This document shows, in pieces, positions 22,843 to 32,286 of a stretch of 64,000 nt of DNA; within the stretch, counting starts at the first letter, position 1, and each line of letters starts with the position of its first letter. The stretch lies in the IMG/VR virus record IMGVR_UViG_3300009553_000023, positions 1-64,000 of that record. One strand, 5' to 3'. The stretch comes from a virus. The notes beneath the pieces were generated by a model. That model ran no database searches. It was not told the origin of the DNA and saw only the letters and a program-made list of their open reading frames with translations. The position numbers and the translations under genes are program-made.

Positions 22843-25800
22843 GTGAACACCGCGGCGGCAACCCTCCGGGTCATTGTCGAGGCCCAGACGGGGCCGGCGA
22901 GTGCGAACCTCGCGAAGTTCGACGGCCAGCTCGAGGCAACCGCCGCCAAGGCCGACGCCGCGATGGGCCGCGTTGCAGCATCGAGCGAGAAGGCTGCCAT
23001 CGCCTCGGGTCGGCACTGGGAGGCGACCGGTCGCTCGATCACCAAAGTTGGCAAGACCATCGGTCTAGTCGCTGCGCCGGTGGCCCTCTTTGGGGCCGCG
23101 GCGGTGAAGATGTCGATCGACTTCCACAAGGCGATGGAGATGATCTCCACGCAGGCCGGGGCGTCGCAGGGGGAAGTCCGCCAGCTTGAAAAAGCTGTCC
23201 TGGGCTTGTCGCGGCACTCGACCCAGGGGCCGACCGAACTCGCAAACGCCCTATTCCGACTCGAGGGGGCGGGGCTCCGGGGGAAGAAGGCGATGGACGC
23301 CCTACGGGCTTCGGCGAAGCTCGCCACGGTAGGCGGCGCCGATGTAGAAGACACCGCAAAGACCCTGTCGCAGGTCTGGTTCACCGATATCAAGGGAGCA
23401 GAAGACTTCAAGCGTGTCGTTGCAGAAGTCAACGCCACGGTCGGCGCCGGCGACCTTCGCCTTCCCCAACTCGTCGATGCGCTTGGCACCGGAGTGCTCG
23501 CCTCCGCCAAGCAGGTGGGCCTCTCGCTGAAAGACGTGAACGGTGCTCTTGCCGTGTTCGGTGATGAGACCAACAACGTTTCGGGGTGGTCTGCCCAGCT
23601 CGCGACGGCGTTTCATTTCTTCACCAACCCCACTGAAAAGGCGACGGGCGCCCTCGAACACATGGGGCTGACGGGCAACTCCCTCGCCCGGGACATGCAC
23701 AAGAGCCAAGGGCTGATAACTGCCCTCTCGGATCTTCGCGACCACCTGGAACGACTACCGGGTGGGCTAGAGGGAGTCCAGGCCGGGAAGACGCTTGGTG
23801 ACATCCTGCCGGGTGGGCGTGGGCGCGTGCTGCTGGTCCTGCTCAATCAGCTCGAACGCTACGAACAGAAGATGGTGCAGATCAAAGGCACCACCGACCA
23901 GTTCGGCAACGCTGTTCGCAAGACTTTCGCATTGCCTGGCGCGAAAATGGAACGCGCCTGGTCATCGATTCGAGCCGACATGATCGAAACCGGCGACGTG
24001 CTACTGCCCGCTGTGGTCCCGGGCTTCGAACACCTTGTCCATCTTGCCGATGTGGCGATGCACATATTCACCGCCATGCCTCCCGGTCTCCAGAGCGCAG
24101 CAGTGGAGGCCGGACTCATCGGTATTGGCCTCTCCGGGGCGTTGATCGTCACCGGCAAGCTGGTTGAGGCATTTGGAGTCCTGCGTGGCTCGATGATGGG
24201 TGTCGCTGCGGCGAACTTCGCCTCTTTCGTCAGCGGCGGAGTGGGGGACCTGAGGGCTGCCGGTGCCCTTGCGATGAGTGGCGAGCTGGGTGGCTTCTCG
24301 ATGGTCGGATCGGAGGCAGCCGGTGCCCTGATGGGAGGCCTCAAAAGAGCGCTGCCTCCCCTCGTTGCTGCAGCAGGGCTAGGGGACATCGTCCTAACAG
24401 CCACGCATGGCGATTGGGGCAAGGTCGGTGCTGAGGCTGGAGGAGCCGTTGTCGGTGGCATCGCAGGCGCCTTTGTAGGTAACCCGCTGTTGGGCGTCGG
24501 CTTGGGCGCGATCTTGGGTGGTCTTAGCGACGATCTCGCGAACTCACTCTTCGGAGGCTCGGACGACAAGCTAGCGAGCTTCCAGTCCGGGCTAAGCACC
24601 GATATGGATCGCTTGACAGGTGCCGCCAAGGTCCAGAAGGAAGCGTTTGAGGCCCTGGCAAATGCCGGCCACAAGGTGGCGGCAAGTCACCACAGGGTTC
24701 ATGCGGCCGAGTCTCGCCTCGCAGCGGCGAAACGCGAGCTGAAAAACACCGAAGAGGAGTTCCGGGGCACCCGGCACCTATCCATATCCCAAGCCATCCA
24801 GCTTGCGCGCAAGGAAGAGAATGTTCGGGAGGCAGCGCGTCAGGTAGCCGTCGCCAAGCGCGCTGAGGAAACCGTCGAAAAACTCCAAGGCGTCCGGCGC
24901 AAGATCACCAAGCGCCAGCTTGAACAGACCGTAGAAGTCGAGAAGGGCGTCGCGGAACGGCGAGCTAAACAGATCGGCCCCCTCAAGCACCTGCTCCAGT
25001 ACGAAGAAAACCAAGGTGCCTCGCGCAAGCGCATCATCGAAATCGGCAAGGTACTCCTCGCCGATATGGAAGCGCGCCAGAAGGCCTTGGCGAAGGTCAA
25101 CCAGGCCGAGAGTGAAGCAGCCACCAAGATCTCTCCCCAGTTCGCGAAGCATCTCGAACAGCTCAAGTCGGCCGAGAAACAGTTCTCCGATGCGATGGCG
25201 AGGTCGACGAGGAACTTCGAACGGACGCATTCCCTCATGCAGGAAAGCGATCGCCTGTTTGGGGCTAATCGCCAGGCGGTTGGGCGAACCACCCAAAGCT
25301 ACGAACACCTGAAGGGTGTCATGGGCCCGTTCCGGGCGGAATTCCATACGAAGCTCGGCTACGCGATGGCCGATGCCGAATCGTGGAGCAAAGCGACCAA
25401 ACTCGGCGTCTCGGCGGTTGAAACGCGCTTTCATAACTTCGCCTCGAAGCTCGGGATCGCCAACGTCCACTTCGACGTCAAAGACCAAGCGCCGCAGAAA
25501 CATCAGAAAGGCGGCTTCACGGTCCCCGGCAACTCGACCGGGGATCAGCATCCCTATCTAGTTCCCACCGGCTCGTTCGTCATGAACAGGGTCGCTTCGG
25601 CGGCGGCCGGATTGCAGAGCGGTGGGATGACGCCAGTGATGCTGGAGTCGAAAGAGACCGTCTTTTATCCGGATGCGGTCGCCCGCCATGGAGCCACGAA
25701 CCTCGCAGCCTGGAACGCCCGCTTTCCTCGATTCCAGAAAGCACAAACTGGCGGTTCCATCGGCCCCGAACCGGTGATCGTTGGTCCGACCGGGCAATTG

Positions 25801-28710
25801 CAATCTGTGGGCCAAGCGGCCGTGCATGCCGTCTATCAAGGCGCCCAGAAGTACTTGTCTCAGCATCAACCCACCGGGCTAGCACTCCCCGGTGGAGGCG
25901 GTTCGGTCGTCGAGCAAATTGGCCGCGTCCTCTTCGCCAACGGCTTCAACAAGATCGGCGCCGCTGGCATCATCGGCAACGCTTACCGAGAGTCAGGTTG
26001 GAATCCGGCAGCGGTAGGGACGGGCGGTGGCGGACTCTGGGGCTTTACATCTGGCGCCATCTCACTTGCCGCCCTCCAGGCGGCGGCTGGTCGGGCGGGT
26101 GTCCCCTGGACTGATGTTCCTTTCCAGACCGGGTTCATGCTCCGTCACGGCGGCATGGGTCTTCGGAACGTGCTCAACCACGCCGGAAGCGCGGGCGACG
26201 CCGCCCGAATCTTCATGGAACAGTGGGAGCGCCCAGGAATCCCGGCGCTGGGGGAGCGCGAAGCAGCCGCTCGCAAGGCCCTGGCGATGGGTTACCAACA
26301 GGGCGGCCAGGTGAAGCCGGTAGGCAAAGCCCTTCGACACGAATTCAACGAGACCATACGTCGCATTTGGCCGAGGGCCGCGCCCTACTACGGGCATTCT
26401 GCGATGCCCACAACTATCGTGCTAGACCTTCCCCGCGGAACTGCTGGCGAGGCTGTGCATACCCGGCATGGCAAGGCAGCGGTCATAGACCGCAATGCGG
26501 CGCTTGGAATTGTTTCGGGCCACGAACCGGGGAACCCGGGCGCGCCTGCAGGGAAGGGGACTCTCCTGCATGAGTGGAGCCATGTCTTTCAGGTTCCCGG
26601 CCTGAAGACTTGGGAAGCTGAGGGCGGGGCTGAGGACTTCAAGCTCTGGGCAGGGCCGCAGATCTTTGGCGATACGGGAGCCTTTGGCTCCCGTACTAGG
26701 CGCTATTTTGACGATGCCCAAAAAGTTGCCCATGACAAGGGTTGGCCTTGGGTAAAGTACGGTCAGTTTGGTAGGACCCCTCAAGGCCAAGTTCATCGGC
26801 AGGAGGGCGGGCTGGTTCTCTCCCTCCAAAAAGGTGGCCCGACCGACGCAGTCCACTGGGCTATGCGTCATCTCGGCAGCACCGACCATTGGGGCTACCC
26901 GGGGGAGTGGTGCGGCGCGTTCCTAGCTGCGGACATGGAAGCGGTAGGACTCACTCCTCCATCCGGCTATCCCTCGGCGATCAATTGGGCCTCCTACGGC
27001 TCCCCGCTGGGCCGCTCACACATCCAGGCCGGGGCGATCCTGGATTACGGCAGCGCTCACGTGGCGATGGCAATCAGCTCCAGCGAGCAGATTCAGGGCA
27101 ACAACAGCGAAGGAAAGGTCGGCACCTCCGGGATCGGCGGGGTCATCGGGGGTTCAAAACTGACGGCGGTCCGCTGGCCACCCTACGCCACGGGCCCTGG
27201 TGCTGGCTCCTCTCTAACCGAAAAAGTCCCCGGCATCTTCCATGGCGCCCACACGAAAGCCCTTTCGCTCAGCGGCGCGATCCCCAAGACGATCGGGGGC
27301 GTCAACCGCGAGATCGCCCGCCGGGAGAAAGAACTTCACATCTACCGTCGCGCCGCACAACTCGCAGGCGCCAAAGGAATGCCCAAGACCCAGCAGGCGA
27401 TTCAGCACAACGTCACGGCGCTCGAAAAGCGGGTGAGCGAACTGCGCCGTGCGCTCCACAAGCTACGCCAGGAGGTCGCCAAGAAACGCATTTCAAAGCA
27501 CCTGGGGCGTTCCCTCGGAACCGTCACTGGCTACGAGAAGCTCATCGAAGGCAAGGCTCGCACCTACAACCAGCTCAACGAATTCGCCAGCCAGACCGTG
27601 GACCTTGAGCCCCAGGAAGCCATCCTCTCAGCTGGGGCTACCGAAGCTCAGCGGGAGGCCGCCGAAAAGCTCTACGTCGCGAACCTGACCAGCTACATCG
27701 ACTCTCAGGAGCGTCCTGCGTATCAGCGTGTCCTCGAAGCGGAGGCCGATTGGCGCAACACAATCCTGCGCGCCGAGATCTTCGGGTTTGGCAAGAACAA
27801 ACCATCGGCCGCACACCTCGAGCATCGCTGGGAAAAGGGCATTCGCGGCGTCGATAGCGACATCGACGCCATCAACGCCTTCACCAAAAAGGTCTCCGAC
27901 GAGAAGGGGCAGTGGAAGTCAGCCCACCCTAAAGAAGACTTTCCAAAATGGCTCAAAGCGGCTATCAAAAAAGACGAAGCCGAACGGGAACGGCTCCCAG
28001 TCCTCCGATTCCGCGATCGTGAACTGCGCAAAGTCCTCGGCGAAGCGCGGGGGGAGTTCTACCCAGGCGTCAAAGATCCGATTCAACCCCCGACGACCCC
28101 GCTTGCTGGAACCGGGACCTTTGAGTCTGACCTGGAAGACGTACAGGGCGTCCATTGGCCCGACCAGCATGCCCTCGGTGCCTCAATTCCGGGGATGCGC
28201 ATCAAGGGGCATTTCGGCGGGGCGATCTGGGAGACGCAGGGAGCAATCGAAGAACTAGGGCTGAAGATCCAACAGGCCAGCGCGAACATCGGCGGGAGCG
28301 GTGGAGCCGGGACTGACGATTCCGAAGAAATAGCGCTCCTCAAGGAAGAACTGCTCCATGAACGTATGGGGAAGGGGCTTCGGCATATCGAGGAAGTCGT
28401 AAGCGGCGAAACTCCGAAGCCGAGCCAACTCGGCCTGCCCTATGCCGGCGCCTATGCATCTGGTGGTGTGGTTGGAGCACTCGTGGGGGAGAAGGGACCT
28501 GAGATCGCGGCCTTCCCAACGGGCACGCGAATCCACTCCGCGCGCGAGAGCGCCTCGATCCTCAAGCCCAACGTGAACGTCTACTTCTACGAGGGTGAGG
28601 GCATCGCGCAGGTGGAAGTTGACGGCCAACAGGTCGAAGCAATCGTCAACCGCATGGACCGGCGTTCCGCGCGTGGTGCGGCTCGCGGGATGGCAAGGGC
28701 AGGTTTCTAA
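22843..28710 (+). CDS. Tape measure protein with lysozyme, metalloprotease-like and CHAP-like modules
   Basis: 1955 residues from a GTG. The N-terminal 330 residues carry the PhageMin_Tail pattern (ISTQAGASQGEVRQLE, then LSQVWFTDIKG); Ala/Gly-rich membrane-like segments occupy about 420-570, and coiled coil follows to about 850. At about 1020-1145 lies a phage-tail-lysozyme domain (GIIGNAYRESGWNP). H1243-E-W-S-H1247 with E/D residues after it is an HExxH zinc-protease motif. Near 1340-1430 a CHAP-like domain has C1357 (GEWCGAFL) and H1406 (SAHVAMA). The protein sets tail length and should open the wall during DNA entry. Confidence 0.9.
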   Translation: MNTAAATLRVIVEAQTGPASANLAKFDGQLEATAAKADAAMGRVAASSEKAAIASGRHWEATGRSITKVGKTIGLVAAPVALFGAAAVKMSIDFHKAMEMISTQAGASQGEVRQLEKAVLGLSRHSTQGPTELANALFRLEGAGLRGKKAMDALRASAKLATVGGADVEDTAKTLSQVWFTDIKGAEDFKRVVAEVNATVGAGDLRLPQLVDALGTGVLASAKQVGLSLKDVNGALAVFGDETNNVSGWSAQLATAFHFFTNPTEKATGALEHMGLTGNSLARDMHKSQGLITALSDLRDHLERLPGGLEGVQAGKTLGDILPGGRGRVLLVLLNQLERYEQKMVQIKGTTDQFGNAVRKTFALPGAKMERAWSSIRADMIETGDVLLPAVVPGFEHLVHLADVAMHIFTAMPPGLQSAAVEAGLIGIGLSGALIVTGKLVEAFGVLRGSMMGVAAANFASFVSGGVGDLRAAGALAMSGELGGFSMVGSEAAGALMGGLKRALPPLVAAAGLGDIVLTATHGDWGKVGAEAGGAVVGGIAGAFVGNPLLGVGLGAILGGLSDDLANSLFGGSDDKLASFQSGLSTDMDRLTGAAKVQKEAFEALANAGHKVAASHHRVHAAESRLAAAKRELKNTEEEFRGTRHLSISQAIQLARKEENVREAARQVAVAKRAEETVEKLQGVRRKITKRQLEQTVEVEKGVAERRAKQIGPLKHLLQYEENQGASRKRIIEIGKVLLADMEARQKALAKVNQAESEAATKISPQFAKHLEQLKSAEKQFSDAMARSTRNFERTHSLMQESDRLFGANRQAVGRTTQSYEHLKGVMGPFRAEFHTKLGYAMADAESWSKATKLGVSAVETRFHNFASKLGIANVHFDVKDQAPQKHQKGGFTVPGNSTGDQHPYLVPTGSFVMNRVASAAAGLQSGGMTPVMLESKETVFYPDAVARHGATNLAAWNARFPRFQKAQTGGSIGPEPVIVGPTGQLQSVGQAAVHAVYQGAQKYLSQHQPTGLALPGGGGSVVEQIGRVLFANGFNKIGAAGIIGNAYRESGWNPAAVGTGGGGLWGFTSGAISLAALQAAAGRAGVPWTDVPFQTGFMLRHGGMGLRNVLNHAGSAGDAARIFMEQWERPGIPALGEREAAARKALAMGYQQGGQVKPVGKALRHEFNETIRRIWPRAAPYYGHSAMPTTIVLDLPRGTAGEAVHTRHGKAAVIDRNAALGIVSGHEPGNPGAPAGKGTLLHEWSHVFQVPGLKTWEAEGGAEDFKLWAGPQIFGDTGAFGSRTRRYFDDAQKVAHDKGWPWVKYGQFGRTPQGQVHRQEGGLVLSLQKGGPTDAVHWAMRHLGSTDHWGYPGEWCGAFLAADMEAVGLTPPSGYPSAINWASYGSPLGRSHIQAGAILDYGSAHVAMAISSSEQIQGNNSEGKVGTSGIGGVIGGSKLTAVRWPPYATGPGAGSSLTEKVPGIFHGAHTKALSLSGAIPKTIGGVNREIARREKELHIYRRAAQLAGAKGMPKTQQAIQHNVTALEKRVSELRRALHKLRQEVAKKRISKHLGRSLGTVTGYEKLIEGKARTYNQLNEFASQTVDLEPQEAILSAGATEAQREAAEKLYVANLTSYIDSQERPAYQRVLEAEADWRNTILRAEIFGFGKNKPSAAHLEHRWEKGIRGVDSDIDAINAFTKKVSDEKGQWKSAHPKEDFPKWLKAAIKKDEAERERLPVLRFRDRELRKVLGEARGEFYPGVKDPIQPPTTPLAGTGTFESDLEDVQGVHWPDQHALGASIPGMRIKGHFGGAIWETQGAIEELGLKIQQASANIGGSGGAGTDDSEEIALLKEELLHERMGKGLRHIEEVVSGETPKPSQLGLPYAGAYASGGVVGALVGEKGPEIAAFPTGTRIHSARESASILKPNVNVYFYEGEGIAQVEVDGQQVEAIVNRMDRRSARGAARGMARAGF

Positions 28711-31361
28711 TGGCACTCCAGAACATCATCCTCGACCCATCTGAGGTCGCGATCGAAGGTCGCAAAGAACTTCCCCTTGAAGGCGGTGGAATCCGGATCT
28801 TCTACGAAGGCCTCGACTTCGGAGATCAGGAAGTCAAAGCGTTCATGGCTGAAGGGCGGTTCGGGTCGCGTCCCATCGATCACGACTGGCCGCAGCGGAC
28901 GATCAAGATCCCGCTGGTCATACGGGCGTATGGGTCGGAAACCTTTGATGACATCCGGGTGAAACTCCAAGCCTGGACCTCAGCAGTTGCCAATGACGGG
29001 GGCGGCTGGCTGAAGCGCATACTTCCGTCTGGGCGCCACATCTTCGCGGACATAGTCGAAGCGAAACTTCACCTTAGCTCGGACTGGACTGCCGAAAATC
29101 GAAAAGTCGACCGCAGTGCAATGCTGGAACTTCAGGCGCTTGCTGACTTCTACGGGGATAAGAAAACGGGGCCCATACATGAATTTACTGGCGATGGCTC
29201 ATGGACCGAACAAATCGAAGGCGACCTACCTGGACGAGTGGTTGATCTTGCCGTAGAAGACAAGTCAGGGAGTGACCAGTACGGGCTGATGTGGCATTTC
29301 CGCCGTGACGTGTCCAGTGAAGAAGAAGGTGCCTCTTGGGTTTTCGACGCCGAGGATCTCATGCCGATGGATCAGGCGAGTATTGCCAATTTGTCCGGGG
29401 CTAGCCCCGCTGGCAGTTCGACCAACAACATCGTCGAACATAAAGCACTAGGCACGGATTGGACTCCGATGCTGAGCTTGACTCGGTCTCCGAAAGTGCG
29501 AGCGGTCGGCGCCGCAGTGGCGGGCACAGGTGGGGTGACACCACCTCTCCCGACAGGGGTGCAGAAAGACGACATTCTCATCATGTACCTGGAGACCGAA
29601 AATCAAGCAGTCACGGCTCCAACTGGCTGGACGCAGGTCCACGCACCGAGCATCACCACCGGTACGCCAACGCGCCTCACGGTCCTATGGAAGCGCGCAG
29701 TCGCGGGCGAGGCGGCGCCGAACGTCCCCGACCCTGGCGACCACGTTATCGCCCGGATCATCGCGGTCAGCGGGTGCATCAAAACGGGCAACCCCTGGAA
29801 CGTCACCGGCCAGGGCACCGAGGAAACCTCGGACACCAGCGTCGAATTCGTGAGCGTCACAACGACCGTCGACCAGTGCCTTGTGCTGCAGGCGGCCTCG
29901 ACCGGCGTTGACGTTTCGAGCACCGCGCACGCTTCGGCTTGGGCCAACTCCAACCTTCAGGCCGTCACCGAGCGGATGGACAACTGGACCGCGGAAGGCG
30001 CTGGGGGCGGCTTCGCGGTGGCATCTGGGCTCAAGATCAAGGCGGGCGCCATTGGAGCGACAACAGCTACCGTCGGTACTGCAGCCCCCAAGGCCCAATC
30101 GACGATCGCTCTACGTCCCGCAGAAGGCGGCAATGCTCTTGAACTCACGGGCGTGTTCGATGTCTGGGCACGGGTGCGATCGACCAGCGGAAAATTGCCG
30201 TGGCTTCGCCTTCTTTCAGGCTTTGGTGACTTGGTCGGGATGGACGAACTTCAGCAGCGCCGGATACCTGGACTCAGCGCTTTTTTCATGCTTTATCTCG
30301 GCCAAGTGTCCTATCCGGCGCCTTCCTTCGGCCCCCAGCGCGGACAGGGTGTGATTCAAGCGCGAGGTGAAGATGGCGGCGAGATGGCACAGGTCGACCG
30401 CCTGTACTTCCAGAGCGTAGGTGACTCCTGTGGGGTGCTTAGCGCGCAGATGAGCCCGAGGGTGGGCGTAACCGGCTTTGACGTACGCGATGAATTCGAA
30501 GGCGCCAAAGCTGTTCTGAACGAACGCTCAATCCCCGATGGTTCGGGGAAATGGGCGACAAGTGGGGCGACTGGCGATTTTGAAACCGATGGGGCGGGCT
30601 CTCTTATCCGGACCAAAACAGCAGATACGGCAAACCGAATCGCAACTCCGCCGGGAGGCCCTTATAAAGTCGTCGCTGCAAAACTCGAAGGCCTCGAATG
30701 GTCCGATGTACCCCACGAATCGGGGATTGGCACGGTCGACGGCGGTCTCCGCACGGGCCTTCATGCATTTGGCGCACATTTCTGCTTGGTTCACGAAGGC
30801 TTTGGTTCGGGGAAAGCCGGAGTTGCGCTAGACGAAGTCCAGTACATCGAAGCATGGACTCACACGCAGCCCCTGACTCTTCAAGCCGGCAAACGTTACT
30901 CCTTCACCATGCTTGCGGTTGGCGGTCACTATGTAGCGCTGTGGATAGATATCGAAGGCGTACCGGTTAGCGCACCCCTCGTCGTGCCTATATCGACGGC
31001 TGAAGGCAAAATTGAACTCCTAGATGAGTATGATGGCTATTCGACACCAGTGACCCGCAGATATGGGAGCTTTCGGCGATGGGTGCCTCCGCTTGACGCG
31101 GTGATCTACGCGAACCGCGACTGCCACCTCAGCGAGCGCGGGATGTTTAGGTCTACCAACGATGGCAGTGGTTATGGTGCGGTGAATAGACCAGGTGCCG
31201 ACCTACCCCGTATTCCAGTGTCTGGGCCGAAAGAAGCTCCGGTTGAGATTGCGCTTAAGACAAGTCGAGGTGACTTTAGCGAAGCACCTGACGGAGGCCT
31301 CGATAAATTCGCCGCGCAGCACACATACCAGCCTTGCTGGTCATCGGTGCCTACGAGCTAG
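28710..31361 (+). CDS. Distal tail protein with inserted carbohydrate-binding-like domains
   Basis: 883 residues, starting on the tape-measure stop. Residues 1-180 fit a distal tail (Dit) N-terminus (GGIRIFYEGLDFGDQEV, then FGSRPIDHDWPQRTIKIPL). A central beta-rich segment (about 265-470, DILIMYLETENQAVTAPTGW onward) resembles a phage-tail carbohydrate-binding domain, and a second lies near 590-800. Oversized distal tail proteins of this type usually help adsorb to cell-surface glycans. Confidence 0.7.
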   Translation: MALQNIILDPSEVAIEGRKELPLEGGGIRIFYEGLDFGDQEVKAFMAEGRFGSRPIDHDWPQRTIKIPLVIRAYGSETFDDIRVKLQAWTSAVANDGGGWLKRILPSGRHIFADIVEAKLHLSSDWTAENRKVDRSAMLELQALADFYGDKKTGPIHEFTGDGSWTEQIEGDLPGRVVDLAVEDKSGSDQYGLMWHFRRDVSSEEEGASWVFDAEDLMPMDQASIANLSGASPAGSSTNNIVEHKALGTDWTPMLSLTRSPKVRAVGAAVAGTGGVTPPLPTGVQKDDILIMYLETENQAVTAPTGWTQVHAPSITTGTPTRLTVLWKRAVAGEAAPNVPDPGDHVIARIIAVSGCIKTGNPWNVTGQGTEETSDTSVEFVSVTTTVDQCLVLQAASTGVDVSSTAHASAWANSNLQAVTERMDNWTAEGAGGGFAVASGLKIKAGAIGATTATVGTAAPKAQSTIALRPAEGGNALELTGVFDVWARVRSTSGKLPWLRLLSGFGDLVGMDELQQRRIPGLSAFFMLYLGQVSYPAPSFGPQRGQGVIQARGEDGGEMAQVDRLYFQSVGDSCGVLSAQMSPRVGVTGFDVRDEFEGAKAVLNERSIPDGSGKWATSGATGDFETDGAGSLIRTKTADTANRIATPPGGPYKVVAAKLEGLEWSDVPHESGIGTVDGGLRTGLHAFGAHFCLVHEGFGSGKAGVALDEVQYIEAWTHTQPLTLQAGKRYSFTMLAVGGHYVALWIDIEGVPVSAPLVVPISTAEGKIELLDEYDGYSTPVTRRYGSFRRWVPPLDAVIYANRDCHLSERGMFRSTNDGSGYGAVNRPGADLPRIPVSGPKEAPVEIALKTSRGDFSEAPDGGLDKFAAQHTYQPCWSSVPTS

Positions 31362-31386
31362 CAGGGTGCCGTGGTGAAAAGCTGCG

Positions 31387-31405
31387 TAGCCTGGCTTTCA
31401 GGCTA
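31387..31405. terminator. Hairpin overlapping a leftward stop codon
   Basis: TAGCCTG (31387-31393) pairs with CAGGCTA (31399-31405) over a GCTTT loop. It lies 25 bases after the rightward stop and covers the stop codon of the leftward gene (31398-31400). On the plus strand it is followed by AGGGTTTCTT. Confidence 0.6.
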
Positions 31406-32231
31406 AGGGTTTCTTGGGGCAGTTTACTTCAACGCGATGGAGGGCTCCGAGGATCTGACGCCGCATTCGATGGGGGATGGCATTGCGGCCTCGATGATGC
31501 CTGAGGAACCGAAATGCAATGGCTTCCCGCTGTTCGAGCAGATGTTCGCTCCCCCCACACCTTTGGAATGCGGTAGGTATAGCGATCCTGCCGTGGCGCT
31601 CGACCCATACTTCCTTCCAAAAGGTCTGGGCGCAGACTTCATTCCTAATGGCTTCCGTGAAGCCTTCCAAGCACGATGCTTGGGGTTCGGAGCCTTCGAC
31701 CCGCGATAGGTATATGAGATAGAGGCAGGGTGTTTCGAGCATCCCTGCGGGCCATAGCCTGTATCGAAGATGGAGATGCATAGTCAGCGGTTGCATGCCG
31801 TTGCCGTCGACCACCGGTTCACTCATCCAAGCAACATGCAGTGGCGGATTATGTCGCTCGAACCGAGTGCCCCTGAGTTGGTCGAGATACCACGAAGTGG
31901 GGGTTTGTCGGTTCCAGAATTCCGTGATCGTCGGTAGCTTCCCGCATGGACTCGGAAGAAGGCGAAGGTGGCCTGCACCGAAGACGACCTGAGGCGCTCG
32001 GGCCAACAGAGCAAAGCGCCCTCCGCATGGTGGCATTGTCCCTTTCTGACCGCCTAGAGGTACTTCGTATTCCCACGCAGTCTGCTCATCCGCGTTTTCG
32101 CATTCATTTGGTTCGGCGAGCGCTTTCACAATCACGTCGCCACCACGGGATGCGACTGCTTCGGTAATACCGGCGCTCGCCGGGGTCGCACCGATGAGGA
32201 GCATGGTGATCGCGAGGAGAACCCATTTCAC
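31398..32231 (-). CDS. Secreted protein (leftward moron)
   Basis: 277 residues from a GTG. It starts with a clear signal peptide: one Lys, a hydrophobic core (WVLLAITMLLIGA) and an AXA cleavage site (TPASA|GIT). The mature part has several cysteines and Trp/Pro-rich segments (LHLRYRLWPAGMLE) but no recognised family. It stands alone, opposite to the tail genes, and its upstream side has a weak promoter-like pair (TTGCCG, TAGGGT). Best explained as a lysogenic-conversion-type cargo gene; the activity is unknown. Confidence 0.65.
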   Translation of the reverse strand: MKWVLLAITMLLIGATPASAGITEAVASRGGDVIVKALAEPNECENADEQTAWEYEVPLGGQKGTMPPCGGRFALLARAPQVVFGAGHLRLLPSPCGKLPTITEFWNRQTPTSWYLDQLRGTRFERHNPPLHVAWMSEPVVDGNGMQPLTMHLHLRYRLWPAGMLETPCLYLIYLSRVEGSEPQASCLEGFTEAIRNEVCAQTFWKEVWVERHGRIAIPTAFQRCGGSEHLLEQREAIAFRFLRHHRGRNAIPHRMRRQILGALHRVEVNCPKKPLA

Positions 32232-32286
32232 GGCCGCAAAACCCTAGCGCGTACCGAAACGCCCGGCAACATCGGAGGGTCGTCCA

